DNA of 64,000 nt from Montifringilla adamsi (Eukaryota > Chordata > Aves > Passeriformes > Passeridae). Made by a program: the position numbers and the translations under genes. The notes under the pieces were generated by a model. It searched no databases, was not told the DNA's origin, and saw only the letters and a list, made by a program, of their open reading frames with translations. Positions 23,930 to 36,909 of this stretch are shown in pieces. Numbering within the stretch: position 1 is the stretch's first letter; every line of letters begins with the position of its first letter. The stretch lies in NCBI GenBank assembly GCA_017590115.1, contig JAGGNK010006892.1, forward strand, positions 15,229,736-15,293,735. The letters are read 5' to 3'.

Positions 23930-26900
23930 ATTAAACCCTGAATTCTGAAGTATCCCTATAACTCAAAATAGCACCCCTTCTCCCTCTCTTTCGAAAAAAT
24001 ATCTGTCTGGGAGTAGGGATATTAATTTGCCTAGATGACACATTGATTGTGGCTTTTTTTTGGGAGATTCTTTCATTCCACCTCTGAAGCACAGTTCATT
24101 CCCCTTTGGCCTTTGGTATTTGTAATAAATTTCAGGAGTTTGCTCTGAACTGGTAGCCTTCACAGTGATTTCAGTCTGCTAAACCACTCATATTTAGTTT
24201 CCACAGAAAGGTATTTGCACAAAATAATAAAACTTTTTCCATCCTTCCATGGAGATTGTGATCATGTGGGAATCCTGCTGACACAGAAGTGTTTCCCTTT
24301 TTTGCAGTTCTGGAGAATTCTGCTTAATTTAAACATATCCAAAAACATCTAAGAGCTGTTCATGTTAAACTGGAGAAGGAATTAAGGGTCCTTCTTTCAA
24401 AAATTCCTCGGAATCTGCTCATTCACAGGTGATTGTGTAAAACAGGGTTACCTTGAACAAACAAAAACCTTGTACCCCATTTTCTGAAAACTGATGCTAG
24501 ACTTCTCCATTTCAGCTGCCTCACAACCTTTCACAAAAGAGAGAAGATGAGAGATAGTTCATAAAAACCAAAGTACAGAAAAATATGCCTTCTTTATTTA
24601 CTTACTTATTTATATATTCTGGAATTTAGACCTTGATTTCTTGTTAGAGAACTCGACAGAAGTTTTCCATGACTGCCATTATTGAAATGATACCACAGGT
24701 GTAACACTGTTGTAGCATTTGAAGTCAGTTTTGGAAGAAATTACAATCTTCATAACATAGTGAGAGTTATCCCTTAAGGGGACACATCATCAGGATATTA
24801 ATTTTGTTTATTTCAAAGAAAAAGAAAGCAATATTTATATTATCTGGTGGGTGTTTATCCTGCTGGAATCCAGTTGGGTGTCTGTACCAAAGGACAATGC
24901 TAACACCAGGAGGCCACTGGCTGCTCTTCCTCCACTGCTGGCAAGGAGGAGAAATGGGCTGCCCTAGAGGTGCTGGTGCTTGCTGTGCATGGGGTGCAGC
25001 TTTCCCTAAGGATTTTCAGCTAAGCAGACCTTTCCAGTGGCTGACTGGTTTTCTGAATTTTTTCAAATCAAGCCTGAATTTAGCTTCCAAAAGATGGTGC
25101 TGGGATTTGAAAGTGGGAATAACCATCTAGAGGTTGCTGCTCCCCAGCAAAAGGTACCAAATGCTGTTACTTCCCTGCAGTGCCATTCTGCCCTTCCCCT
25201 TCCAGAGGGACAACACCAGGGCTCTCCCTCCTCTATCTCACCACCACTCCCCCACAGACTTACAGGAACTTAATTTGTTTTTGAAACTTCCAGTTTTGGC
25301 TGAGGTTTGTCAGTGGCTTCAGGCGTTATCAGGGGGGACTGGCACTGCAATGACATATGCTTGATTTTCTAAAAAAAAAAAAAGTCCACAATAAATTCCT
25401 TGCAGTTTGTTACTGCTGAAGTCAAGCAATAGGTCCACTGTCCACCAGTTGTAACTGGTTGGCAGACTTTTTATGGGTCAGCCATTCCAGGGAGCCATGA
25501 TGGCTCATGGGCATCCTCAGGCAGAATATTGAAGCTACCACTGCAAATACATTGTTTTCTGGGAATTTTCCACCCACTGTGGTCTTCAAAAGGGTTCTGT
25601 TACATACCTAGAAATAAGACTTTGCCCTTGGTTTTATATCTCAGCTTGCATTAGCAAGAAAAACATATAGGAAGTAAGTGATTCTGTCCCAGTCCTTTGG
25701 CCAAAGGACGGTTCTGTGGTTAGAGCTTGGGAAGGGTGTGGTCATAAACAAATCTTCTAATTCCCCCTTTAAATCTTTCTGAGATCATAATGAAATGTTG
25801 AAAGGATACATGAATCTGATTATTCTTGATGTCACATATTAGATGTCATGTTTAAGAAAGAGACAAAACGTAAGTGGCTCTGCAGATATATAGCATGGAA
25901 TTGTAAATGTCTTATCCCTGTTTATGAAACAGTAACAGTACGTGTGTTCTACAGGCCAGGATAAAACTCACAGGCTGAACTTCTTATGATTTAATGCTAG
26001 ACTTGATCACAGGGTTGCAAAATAATGCAGAAACATGGAGTATTTGAAAAACATATGTGCAGAAACATAGAGTATTTGAGAAACATACGTGCTGATGCAC
26101 AATTCATAATAATGGCATAACCTTATATCAAGCAAGACAGTTTTATTTGAAGTTCTGTCATTTACTCTGCAGGGTATTTTCAAAGATTTATGTTTATTGT
26201 CATCTACAATATGTCTGTTTAGAGTGTGTTAAGCAGTATTTTTCACAACAATTTAGTACTGATACTTAAATTCAGACAGAATCTTAGCCAAGTTGTGTCT
26301 AGAAGAGAGACAAAGAAAGATAATGGCAAAACAAAGATGACTTTAGCAAACTGACAAACACTGTGGTTTGCCAGCCACTGACAAACATGAACAGGCTACT
26401 CTAGGACAATTTTGTACACACAGTGTTTTACTTTGGGAGGGTGTATGCTATAAATATACTGCAAGTACCATGAAGTCATGAAGTTGTCTATAATATTGAA
26501 TGACTATCTCTAAAGAGCTGGTGAAGCATAGATGGTTAAACAGTGAGTGGATATCTAGCAAGGTTTAAATGTAGCTCCACAGGACTGAATAAAGTCATTC
26601 AATGTAATTTCTTTCTTTGCTGGTCTCCTTTGGCACTGGTCCTCATCTTAAAGCTTGCTTAGAACATTTTCACTACATCTGTAAACACTCATGGCTATGA
26701 TAATGCATCTTTTTATTTTCAGACTTTATCAAGTCAATTTGTAAATTTTGTTCCTGGCAAAAAGGGCCAGACTGTGTTCATTAGCTTTTGTTCCTGACCT
26801 GGATTTACCTCACCCATTTTTCACACATCTGAGGCATTTACACCCTTATACTCAAAGATGAGGAAGAGATGAGAGAAACTTCCAGAAGCCAGAGCTTCAC

Positions 26901-27245
26901 ATCTGTATTGGACATGACTATAGGCTGAAATCAATGGCTTTCTAGATTTCTTTTCAGCATATATAGTAGAGACTTGGTTGACTTGTTCATACTAAAATGT
27001 TTAATTTTTAGATGCCTAATCTAGGGTGGAGGAAACTTTCCTTGTGACAGTATATAATAGCCCAGTCGTGATCTCCCAGGATTTTAGCAATAGCACCAAT
27101 ACTTTCCTAACTGTATTAGAAATGGCCCTTGGTAGGTTTCAGGCTTGCACTTACCTTGGTCACAGTTGCATTATGTTGGCAACAGATCCTGTGGGTAGTT
27201 AGCACATTCAGGGTGTGCTCCTCACCTTTTGAACGGATGTGCTCC
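23930..27245. other. Non-coding stretch, nothing recognised
   Basis: AT-leaning unique sequence with no recognisable gene. The only structured items are a TTTA/CTTA-type low-complexity patch near 24590-24620 and the 32-bp tandem duplication at 26027-26090. Confidence 0.6.
26027..26090 (+). repeat. Tandem duplication, 2 x 32 bp
   Basis: Unit 1 is 26027-26058 and unit 2 is 26059-26090. The units are directly adjacent and differ at only three positions, each an A/G or T/C change. The core reads 'gcagaaacat.gagtatttg'. This is a recent local duplication, possibly variable in copy number. Confidence 0.95.
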
Positions 27246-27249
27246 TAGT

Positions 27250-27475
27250 TTATTGCATAAATCTGTTTTATAAATCCTTAGGTACAGAGCATGCCATTTG
27301 ATACCATTAAATGTAATCCCATTTCAATTGCTTCACTCCTTAAGGTCATCTAGTTCTTCCTGTTTGCTTGGATTCTCCTCCCTAATAAGAATGCTTTCCA
27401 AATTTCTGTTATCAGAAAATTTCTTTAGCAAGCCAACATTTTTGTGGTAAGGTACTTCCCCACTTTCTTGTTGTC
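27250..27475 (-). mobile_element. Ancient CR1/L3-like LINE fragment
   Basis: The plus strand contains 'gccatttgataccattaa', 'atcccatttcaattgctt', then 'aaggtcatctagttcttcc' and a later 'tatcagaaaatttctttagca'. These match the reverse complement of the reverse-transcriptase region of old CR1/L3 elements, as I remember that consensus. Divergence is high and no frame is intact, so this is a relic predating the avian CR1 subfamilies nearby. Confidence 0.5.
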
Positions 27476-27911
27476 TTTAGTTGGTTCCTGGTGCACCTTA
27501 CAATTCTTTTATTAATCCCCACTTATTCCAGATTAATTTTACAAAGACAGATTCTATCTCACACATAATTTTTTTTAAATTTAATCTCTCAGAACAAGAG
27601 TTCTTTTGAGTCTGGTATGCTAATTTAGGTAACCTTTCATCCCATTTTCTTTTTATCTCCATGTTTTTAATTATTCCTATAATGCATTTTGTTTTCAAGT
27701 TGTATATGGTTTTGAATCAAGCAATCAGGTTCCAAAGGTCTAGATTCCTTTTTTCTTCACATTAAGAACTAGGCTTTCCATTTTCTTGGACTTTTTGTTA
27801 GGATGGATTTACCAGAATCCCATGCTGTGTGTTTATTCTTACGTTCCAGTTTTCTCAGCAAAATGAAAATAATAACAGAAGACAGATTTTAAAGTTCTCT
27901 AACACAGTCTT

Positions 27912-28136
27912 AAGCTGGACCAAGAGAAATATAGGTTCGATATTAGGAAAAAGGTTTTTACAGAAAGGGTGATAAAATATTAGGATGGTTTGCCATGGAA
28001 GGTGGTGGAGTCACCATCCCTGGATGTACTTAAAAAAAGACTGGATGTGGCACTCGGTGCCATGGTCTGCTTGAGGTGTTAGGGCTCCGTGGGACTTAGT
28101 GATCTTGATCCAGCCCTGTGCTTCTGTGATTCTAAT
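27912..28136 (+). mobile_element. CR1 LINE 3'-end fragment
   Basis: The segment runs from 'agagaaatataggttcgata' through 'ggtggtggagtcaccatccc', 'tggatgt' and 'gatcttgatccag' to the terminal 'cttctgtgattct'. That is the order of motifs in the avian CR1 3' untranslated region, including the tail repeat. The copy is 5'-truncated with small internal deletions, as is usual for CR1, and has no coding capacity. Confidence 0.9.
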
Positions 28137-28139
28137 GTG

Positions 28140-29490
28140 CCTGCTCCTAAGGGAATAACAGGGGGTGTTTTCAGTGCTCAAAGCCTTGTCCTTTGTAGAG
28201 GTCAGCAGTTTGAGGACCGCATGCATGTCCATGTTTCATTATGAAGCAGATCTGCTCTGAAACGAAACAAGTATTGTTATTATCTAGAATAATCATGTAG
28301 ATCTTGGAAATATATAGGTTATTTCAAGATTTAGCATTTCTCCAGTCAATGAATAGCCAACTACTTAATTCTCTCTTCTTTGCTATAGAAACAAATTTTT
28401 TGGCCATTCACTTTCACTCTCTTTGCAAGCTCAAACTCAGCTTGTACGTTGACAATCTCCCGTTCCTCTGAGAACTTTTGTGTTTGTGTACCTCCTTTTC
28501 CTCTTGTTCCCAGTATCCTTCTAATGCATTTTTCTTGCTGGGTTGTGATTTCTGGAGAGCCCACCCCTTTGCTGTTTCATTTATGAATAAACCAAATGTC
28601 TGTGATGACCACAAACACGTCCTCTTTGGTGTAGTTAGTTTTGAGGAACTCAGTTCCTCAAAATCCTTATGATGGCTCAAAGTCTTCACCAGCAGATGAA
28701 GTGCCCCCTCACGGGGCTAGATACCCTGGCTGGCATTTAGCTTTCTGCCATTTGTCACCTGGGGTCCCATCCATCCTCCAGTTCCACCCAAACATGTAGG
28801 CTGGTGGGTTGTATGCTCAAGGCCTTGCTAGTCCTTTAGGACCAACATCAACATTCCTCCTGCTTCCTTATTAACAATACACCTGAACAGCCATATATGC
28901 CCATATAACCCTTTGCTCTTTTTGGTCTGATTGCCTGCTCAAAGACACCTCCTCCAAGCAGTAGCCTCATCATGTCTCAGGTTCTTTTTCCTTTTTTATG
29001 TTACTTCTCTCTGTCTGTGGCTTGGGACCTATCTCAAGTCAGTCTGCCAGCCCTATGCCTGTGCTGCTATCTATCCACACACCATCTTTCCCTGACAGCA
29101 TCCTTTAGAGACAACCTGAAAGTAGTTGGCCCATTTATTAAAAGCTTTGTAGGCTGATGAGTTGTGAAGTTTGTCATTCTTCCCTCCTACTCCATCACAC
29201 TTGAGCTGTTGACCTGCTTTCAAGCTCCCTTTGTATGAAAACAAGAATTACCTCATGATTGCTGCTCTCCAAGCTAATTTCTATGAATAGCTTTTCTATA
29301 GGCCTAAAAAATCATCTGCTGTGGCTGGTGGAATGACTCTAGTGAAGAAATCCTTCCACTGTTCCCTTGAGAGGAGTCCTCCACGTGATGGGAATGTTTG
29401 TCCTTTGGTCTGCACCTGAAAGCCCACATCGTGCTGACTTCAGCTTCACAGCACATTTCTGCCATTCTTCCTCTTTACAATAATAGCAGA
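28140..29490. other. Non-coding stretch
   Basis: No gene is recognised. It contains a perfect 25-bp palindrome (28639-28663). A 91-codon minus-strand frame at 28414-28689 has no recognisable motif. Confidence 0.6.
28639..28663. repeat. Perfect 25-bp palindrome
   Basis: Arms 'ttttgaggaact' (28639-28650) and 'agttcctcaaaa' (28652-28663) are exact reverse complements around a single central C. With a 1-base spacer it is a dyad site or near-perfect cruciform rather than a hairpin with a loop. No repeat family is evident around it. Confidence 0.95.
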
Positions 29491-29494
29491 GCTG

Positions 29495-29715
29495 CCTTGT
29501 GTCCCATCCTGAACCCTGTGTGTCCAGCCATTAACCCAGCACTGCCAAGTCCACTACTAAGCCCTTCCCCTAAGTGCCACATCTTCGTGCCTTTAAACAT
29601 CTGCAGGGATAATGACTCCATAACTTCCTTGGGCAGCCTGTTTCAGTGCTTGAAAACACTTTCAATGAAGAAGTTTTTCTTCCTACCCAATCTAAACCTC
29701 TTTCTGACCTGGCAG
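29495..29715 (-). mobile_element. CR1 LINE 3'-region fragment
   Basis: The plus strand reads 'acccagcactgccaagtcca', 'aagtgccacatcttcgtgc', 'gataatgactccataacttcc', 'ttgggcagcctgtttcagtg', 'caatgaagaagtttttcttcc' and 'caatctaaacctc', in the order expected for the reverse complement of avian CR1 near the end of ORF2 and the 3' untranslated region. The match is continuous and unambiguous. The frame is broken. Confidence 0.93.
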
Positions 29716-29734
29716 TCAGAGAACAGGACTAGCT

Positions 29735-29820
29735 TTCAGATGACATGAGCTCTGATCCCTGCTCTACCCCAACACCTTTTTTTTTTGCGACTTATTTCCC
29801 CATCTGGAAGGAAGTGTAGG
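29735..29820 (+). mobile_element. Possible MIR SINE fragment
   Basis: 'gagctctgatccctgctcta' followed by 'gcgacttatttccccatctg' resembles the conserved central and 3' parts of MIR, where a '...atcccagctctg...' block precedes '...cctcatctg'. The middle is shortened and partly replaced by a T run. It directly abuts the CR1 fragment. Confidence 0.4.
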
Positions 29821-29829
29821 GTTACTAAA

Positions 29830-32800
29830 ATCTTTGTCGAGCACATTGAGACAGAAATGCCATGCATCCAGGAGTCCTTGTGATTTTCCTTTGGAACTAA
29901 GCTCTGACTCCCCAGATCTGGTGTAGTAGTGCATAAGAGGACACATCTCCTGTGTCAGAGATGAGGGTACTGCTTCACAGGGGAGGATGGCCACTCTACC
30001 CAGAAGGAAGAGTTCAGTTTTTCACATCCACCTTGCTCTTCACCATCCATTCTTGACTTTCACCTTGTGCTATCTCTGTCTCCTGTCAGACTCCATATCA
30101 ATTCACTAAACCAACACTCCAAGCTGGACTGTGGGAGACAGGGCTGACAGCGGGATGAGGAGGTGGGGGGATAAACAAGTTCCTTTCAGACATTTTACTA
30201 TTCTGGCTTCACATTAGGTGCATCATGATGAAAACTGAACCTGTTGAATCAGATTTGGTCCCAGTAAAGCTTTATTTTGTGTCCAATGTTTCTATCTCAT
30301 TACTAGTGTTTTTTAAGCATCAATGACATGATGTCTTTCAAAACATAATAACTTCAAGCTGTACTGATATATATACTGTAGTCCAAGGTCCATAATGTAA
30401 TTTCTCTGAACAGACACACAAAGAGTTCCTCAAAGCAGTAGCTCCTGTTCATTATAAAGGAATCTGGAAAAGTTTATTTTTATTGCTTTAGATTTTCTGA
30501 TTTACGGGTGTTTGTTTGTGTTTAGTATTGCAAATCCAGATGGTTTTCAGTAGATATTGGTGTAGTCAGAATGATTATGATGTCAGTGTAAAATGAAGGA
30601 ATTGTGTAAAGAAATAAAATTAGTTTGTACTTTATATGTGTGTTGTGTTTCAATTAACATGCATAAAACTCAAATACTTAGGAAAGGGTTGGAAGAAATG
30701 CTCCTTTGTGAACAATCAATATCTGTGTTTTATCTGTGGTATCCTAGCTATTCCTCTGGGCTGTCAAGGCCTCCCACCAAAAAAAACCAAGTGAGATGAA
30801 TGTCAGATGGTAAATAGGTTTTATTAGACCTTGGGTATTTAACATGCAAGAAAAATATTTCAGTATAGTTAAATAAAATAGAACTCTCTCAGGGCTTCTT
30901 CACACAAGAACCGGTCATGATGTTGTGAACTGACTTCACTGAAGGATAGAAAAAATGGAGAATCTTGGCTGTGAAAGGCATTCCTTATTTACACAGTTAT
31001 ATCCAACAGCAGCAAAATGAACATAGAAGGATATAGGCTAGGTAAACTACTTTCTGCACTAAAGACATTCCTTTTTTTTTTTTTTTAACTACTGTAATTT
31101 TTCAATATAAAAGACTTACTCTAAGGTGTAATTTCTTTAAAGTAATGAATGTGTATTGAAATTTGTCCTTCATCTTCTAACCAATATCCCATTATGGTCA
31201 CCAGATCTAAATATAGCTCTTGCCTACAGTCAGGGAACATAGTAATTTTACAGGTTTTTATATATTTTCATTCTACTTTTCCAATTTGTTTCACCCTTTT
31301 CAGGCTTCTGACACCCACATTGTCAGACATGAAGTTTTGCACACATTTTTTCTGTGAAAATAATAAGTGAGGAAAAATCCAGAAAAGTTAGAGTTCACAT
31401 TTAGTAAACTGCACAGATGTCAAATCTTTTTCTGGCATCTGTAAGTTCACCATTTTGGGATTTGGAAGCTTAATTAGTATGTGTACATTTATTATTTTGT
31501 ATATGGAATTGTTTTTACTTTTATGCATGGTATACAATTAGGATTTTCATAAATCTGTAAAATCTATGAGACAAGATTTATACAGTTATATAGCCTCAAC
31601 ATTACTGAGTGTTTGGAAATCTTAGCAGTAAAGTGAATCTTCTGAAAACTTGGCTGATAAGACTTCAAAAAGTTGGAAAGATTTTCAATCTGGTAAAAAA
31701 AATTCCAGAAATTTAGTATATCAAGGGTACAAGGTAACTTGTTTAAAGTCAGATCTGTCTGCCTCTGTTATCATTACTGTTTCCTGAGAGACAGTTTATG
31801 GAAGGTGGTTTTATGATACATTCCTGAAACACCTCCAGATTTCAAATATGCAATATAAACCACCTTATGAAAACTGCATAACTTGCCCTTGATTTATAAA
31901 TAGTACCACACCTACTTTGGCTGTACAAAATTTTTAAGTCCTAATGTATTCAGTTAGTAATAAAAATGAAGTTTAATACAGAAAGATTTGCTAAAGAACC
32001 AGATAATGGAGGGACAGGAAACCACCTTCTAGATTAAAGTGTGTTGCCTATTCCTAAGGTAATGGATGGAAGAACTTAGCACGTTAGCAAGAATGGTTGG
32101 AGAAAACCCAAGAAAAATTTCTCTTACCAAGGCACGTTGTGAACGGTTCCTTTAAAAGCTTGTGCTTAAAAGGTAAAAATATTCGCAGTGTTCATCAGTA
32201 TCAATGGTTTATTAGCAACAAATGAAATAGTCTCAATAAAGAATGGTCCACTTTGATTCAGGTAATCACAAATATTTTTGCATATGCAACCTGAATTGTG
32301 GAACCCTGGGACTTCCACAGCACAGGAGATTTTTCAGTCAGTGGTCAGCAAAAATACCTTTTGTATTAAAGTCACAAAAAATATCACACAATGCTTTCCA
32401 GGACAATCCACTAACCCTGTAGTATCTGCCAATCCCCTCGCAAATGTCAGTCTAACTAGGATCATAAAGAAAAAAAGACTGATTTTTCCAAGATTCTGTT
32501 TCCTGGACTTATTATTTTCTGGTTCTGCTCACTTGAACTCATTGCTTTCATATTTGAACTCTTGGTATTTTTCATTCCATGCATGACATGCTGGTCTTTT
32601 AGTTGATCCACTGAAATGTTAGTATAAAAATGCCTTGAACATCTTTTTATGAGTCCCAAGATGCTCAGCAAGTTAGAGACAGTTATGCTGAGACAGCCTC
32701 AAGAGATGCAGGTTTGACATGCAGCTGTTGTTTTTTACTTGCCTCTTTAAAATCCAAGTCTGTAATGCAAATGTGTAGTTACAAAGCTACTGTGTTTCAT

Positions 32801-35110
32801 TGCTTTATTTCCACCTGTACTTTCATAGAAATCTCACTGGAATCAGATCAGCGAACACAGACCAAGGGTTTTGAAGGGAACAGTCAGAAGGAGAATTTTT
32901 CATCTCTTGCAGATTATCTGACCTGCTTTCAGTGCATAAATACTGCCGAACATCTGACCCTACCACACACTCTGCACACCTTCATTCCTAGCCTTCTCCA
33001 CCTTTGAAACAATGGACTTGTTTCTCTGATCTTGTTCAACTCTGCTGAATGTATGGAATTAAGTTTGTTGTAAAAATGTAAATGAAAATAGAAATAAGTG
33101 AAAACAGATTCAACTTCACAGTATCTTCACAGAACTCTATGTATCCTCCTGAGGATGCCTGCATTGCACTCAGAGTGCTCCAAAATTAGGCTAAAGTCTC
33201 AAGTTTCTCTGTAAATATTTGCTTAGATTTCTCTCTTTTTTTCCATCACTGTGGTGCTTCTGAGTACAGATTGAAAAAGACCCAAAGATGTCCCTGGCTG
33301 AAATGTGATAAAATCAAAGCAAGTCCACCCTGCTTTGGCACATCAAGTACTGCTGAAGGGGACAGATCTCACCTGAGGGCAGCTGTCTAAAAGCTGGAGG
33401 TCTGAGCCAAGTCAGTGCAGTAGGATCTGCTTAGAGACAATGGAAAAAGATAGGCACTGCCCAGTTCTTCACATCTAATTTAGGCTGTGGTTCCCTGAGA
33501 GGTAGTGAATGTTATTATAGCTTATTGTTGCTGAAAATGTAAGGTCCCTCCTTACTCCACCCTCCTCTATCACTCCTGGTTGTCTTCTAGCTGTTTACTT
33601 TGTGCTGGTTCATCAGGCCCTTCTGTGGACCAGGCACCCTCGTGGAAAGAAAGTCAACTAAAACAAGGGAAAGGGGAGGAGTTTGACCAGAGAGGAAGAG
33701 TGAAATGCCTTTTTTTTAGTGGAAATGAGATGTTGCACCAGGTCAGCTGCCCATGAAATTGTTGCCTGAAGCTTCTGCTGGGCTCAGAAATGGGATCACC
33801 TCTGGAAGCAGAGAGAATTTTGATGACAAAGAGAGTCTCAGGGCCAATTTTTAAGTGTTCAGCTTTGATCAGAAAAAATGATTAGAGGGACTTCTTGGCA
33901 TTTTTAATTACTGTAACTCACATATTTCTAATTAAAAAACTACCTAGTCTGCAAAGAGACAAGCTCTCTCTGCTCTCTCTGATATTCAGAGCTATAAACT
34001 CAACAAGGGGAGTGAAAGCTAAACTAGTCCTGTTGTCTTAACCCTCCTTAGCTCCAGGACAAGTGTTTCTCAGGCAAAACTCTCCTTTCAGATACTTGGG
34101 TTATGTCACCCATTGTCTCCATTTTGTACTTGTATCTTCCTACTCTGTGGGAGCTTGTGCTTGGCTTTGTAATGCTGTTAATGATATATAACTGTCTTAC
34201 CAATATGACTGCTTCAGTGATAAAAGGAGTAAGACATAGAAAAAATCTCCCATTATAACTACTGGAAGAAGAGACGTCTCTGTGCATGGAAAGGATAAAA
34301 AGTGTGAAAAAGGTGAAAAAGGTGCTGATTCTACAGGAATTTCTTGGAGTGGAATTGTACTTCAATGCATTTTCTTGCATAGTACAAAATTTAAAAAAAA
34401 GAATTCACAGGATTTTAGAGCTCAGGCATCTAACATGCCTAAGGAGCACAGAGCCTTGTCCAGAAAATATTTTCTGTATTTTGCATCAGTGGTGAGACAT
34501 CAAGGATGCAATTTCTTCTGTCTTATGAGTTATACATGTACACACCAAGAAGTTTTCCATTCTTGATTTGGTCAGCCTCAGATAGCTAGTTTAAAAAAAA
34601 GCATTTCTAATTTCTGTGGTTTTGCTATTCCTTTTTTTACACTTATAAATCTGGAAGAACAGTACCAATTTTAGCCCCGGAGCAGCTAACAAATTGTTTA
34701 CACATTACCTATTCTGTTACCAGGGAAAAAAGGAAATGAAAGAAAAGGAAAAGAAGACAAAAAATAAAGATGGGTATAACAGATTTAGAGTAGAACATTC
34801 CCTTAAGACTCTTGTGATGTGATAGTAATGAAGCAGGGGATGGAATCTAATGCTGTTCCCTGCATGTATTAGGTGTGCAAGCAGGAAAGCCACAGCTTAA
34901 AATGGAAGAATAAATGCTGAACTGCATAGTGCTTTTAAGAAGTTGTTTGACAGTTGATATCATCAAGGGTTTATCAGAAGAGTTCACATGAGCTGTACAG
35001 GCTGCAAGTAGTTGTAAGAGCAGAAGTGTTGTTGTAGGGAAGCGAGCTGGTGCCTCATGGCTGCACCCTCAGCTTTTATCGCGGTACAGTAGCACTTCTT
35101 TCCATTTGTT
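29830..35110. other. Long non-coding stretch
   Basis: AT-leaning unique DNA with no recognisable gene or repeat family. It includes a run of 15 T at 31072-31086. Open frames of up to 110 codons, as at 34048-34380 on the minus strand and 32278-32586 on the plus strand, show no domain or splice context that would lift them above chance. Confidence 0.55.
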
Positions 35111-35111
35111 T

Positions 35112-35787
35112 GCTAGATAAGTAGGTTGTTCTGAGCCAGCAGTTGCCCAGGTGGCCAAGAAGGCCGATGGCACCCTGGCCTGGATCAGCCCTGGTGTGGC
35201 AGCAGGAGCAGGGCAGTGACCGTCCCCCTGTACTCAGCACTGCTGAGGCCACAGCTCCAATCCTGTGCTCAGCTCTGGGCCCCTCACTGCAGGAAAGACA
35301 TTGAGGGGCTGGAGCGTGTCCAGGGAAGGGCAGCGGAGCTGGGGAAGGGTCTGGAGCACAAGTGCTGTGAGGAGCAGCTGGGGGAGCTGGGGGTGTTTGG
35401 TCTGGAGAAGAGAAAGTTCAAGGGGGAATCTCATTGCAGTCTACAAATACATGAAAGAAGGCTTCAGTGAGGTGGGAGTTGGTCTCTTCTGACATGTCTC
35501 AAGTGAAAAGGCAAGAGGAAATGACTTTATGCTGCCCCAGGGAAAGTTTGGATTAGAAAATAGAAAAAAATATTGTCACTGAAAGACCATGAAAGAATGG
35601 TCAGGCTTTGGAATGAGTTGCTCAGGTAGGTGTTGAATTTACCACCTTTGGAAGCGCCCAAGATATGTCTGTATGTGGCACCTTTGATATGTTTCAGGGA
35701 TGATTATGGCAGTGCTGTGTTAACCACTGGACTAGATCATCTTGAAGATCTCTTCCAACCTTGATGATTCTGTGATTTTTTGATACT
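35112..35787 (+). mobile_element. CR1 LINE, 5'-truncated, with ORF2 C-terminus
   Basis: The best-preserved CR1 of the window. It begins in the ORF2 region ('gcccaggtggccaagaaggc', 'tggcctggatcagcc') and runs through the end of the frame into the 3' untranslated region. It ends 'atcttgaagatctcttccaa...gatgattctgtgatt', the CR1 tail. The frame over about 35216-35470 still translates to the characteristic CR1 ORF2 C-terminal motifs ([27 protein letters not shown]) with later frameshifts. Truncation at the 5' end is usual for this family. It is inactive and only contributes the 3' fifth or so of a full element. Confidence 0.97.
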
Positions 35788-36711
35788 ATTTTGCTTGTTT
35801 TCAGTCTCCAGATGACCTTCAAATCTTTGAAGAATAGGATGAAATTTTTCTGCAGAAGTTAATTTGTTTTGATGTAATGTAATGGCATGGTAATAATAAA
35901 TAAGTTTGACTAAGGAGTTGGTCTGGGTCTGTGCTCTGACTAAAGCCCAAGTTCATCTCCTGCCCATGCCGAGTGGGTGTATGTCTGTGCTCAAATGTGA
36001 ATTTTAGCCCAGATCAGTGGCCTGCTGCTCCTTGCAGGGATCCAAGGCAGGTCTGCTGTGTATAGTCCTGTGTTTTTAAAGAAGTACTGGACTTTAAAAT
36101 GGGCTGTCCTCATTACCCATGAGTTAAGAGAAATACACTGTCCTGTAGGTTTGGATTTGAGAAGGGGAAAATAAACCTCCTAAATGAGTAAAAAGTATTT
36201 ACCATCTGAACCAGAAGACATCACGGCATTGGTGTCGTCATAGGCAAACTGACTGGAACTGAGAGATGATTGAATCAAAGATTGTAGGAATGACTTGTAT
36301 TTGTGCATAGGGGATTTTGAAATCCAGGTGCCTATTTAGTGTGACTTAGCAATTAAGAAATACCTCCATCTTAGCAGCTGATACAGGTAAGCCCAAAATT
36401 CAGAGAGGGTGCTCCATGGTGCTGCAGACTTTGCTGAAAGAAAAGGTGTGATCTTCCTGGTAGAGTCTAATACTCTCTGACCAACTTCTTTTAGATATTC
36501 CACACATGGAGGGAATTATGCTTAATATCAAATTAGTTATTTTTATATTACACAGGACTTCTGTTTTAGAAGAATGATACAAAATGTTCTGAAAACACAA
36601 TACTTAGGTAAGTCACACTTAGCAAATGATAGCAATTGCAATACAAAGTTCAGTCACAATTCAGTGATTCAGATTCACTGGTCTCTATAATAGACTCACT
36701 GTACTAGCTGT

Positions 36712-36907
36712 GTTGGGGAAAGTTGAACATAAGGAAAAAAGTTCTCCATTGATACAGTGGACAGCCCCTGGAAGAGAGTTTAAGGAGTGCCTGGACAATA
36801 CTCTTAATCATATGTTTTAGTTTGTGGTAGTTCTGTGAGGAACAGGGAATTGGGGTCAATGATTTTTATGGATCTTTTCCAACTTGAGATTATGTGACTC
36901 TATGACT
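36712..36907 (+). mobile_element. CR1 LINE 3'-end fragment
   Basis: The segment includes 'gaacataaggaaaaaagttc', a shortened 'tacagtggacagcccctgg', and the 3' end 'gatcttttccaacttgagat' followed by 'tatgtgactctatgactc'. These are the CR1 3' untranslated region and tail repeat. It is more diverged than the copy at 35112 and lacks coding sequence. Confidence 0.85.
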
Positions 36908-36909
36908 CA

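Noticed and set aside
35216..35470. An 84-codon frame that could be taken for a host gene
   Set aside because: Its motifs are those of the C-terminal part of CR1 ORF2, and it lies wholly inside a truncated CR1.
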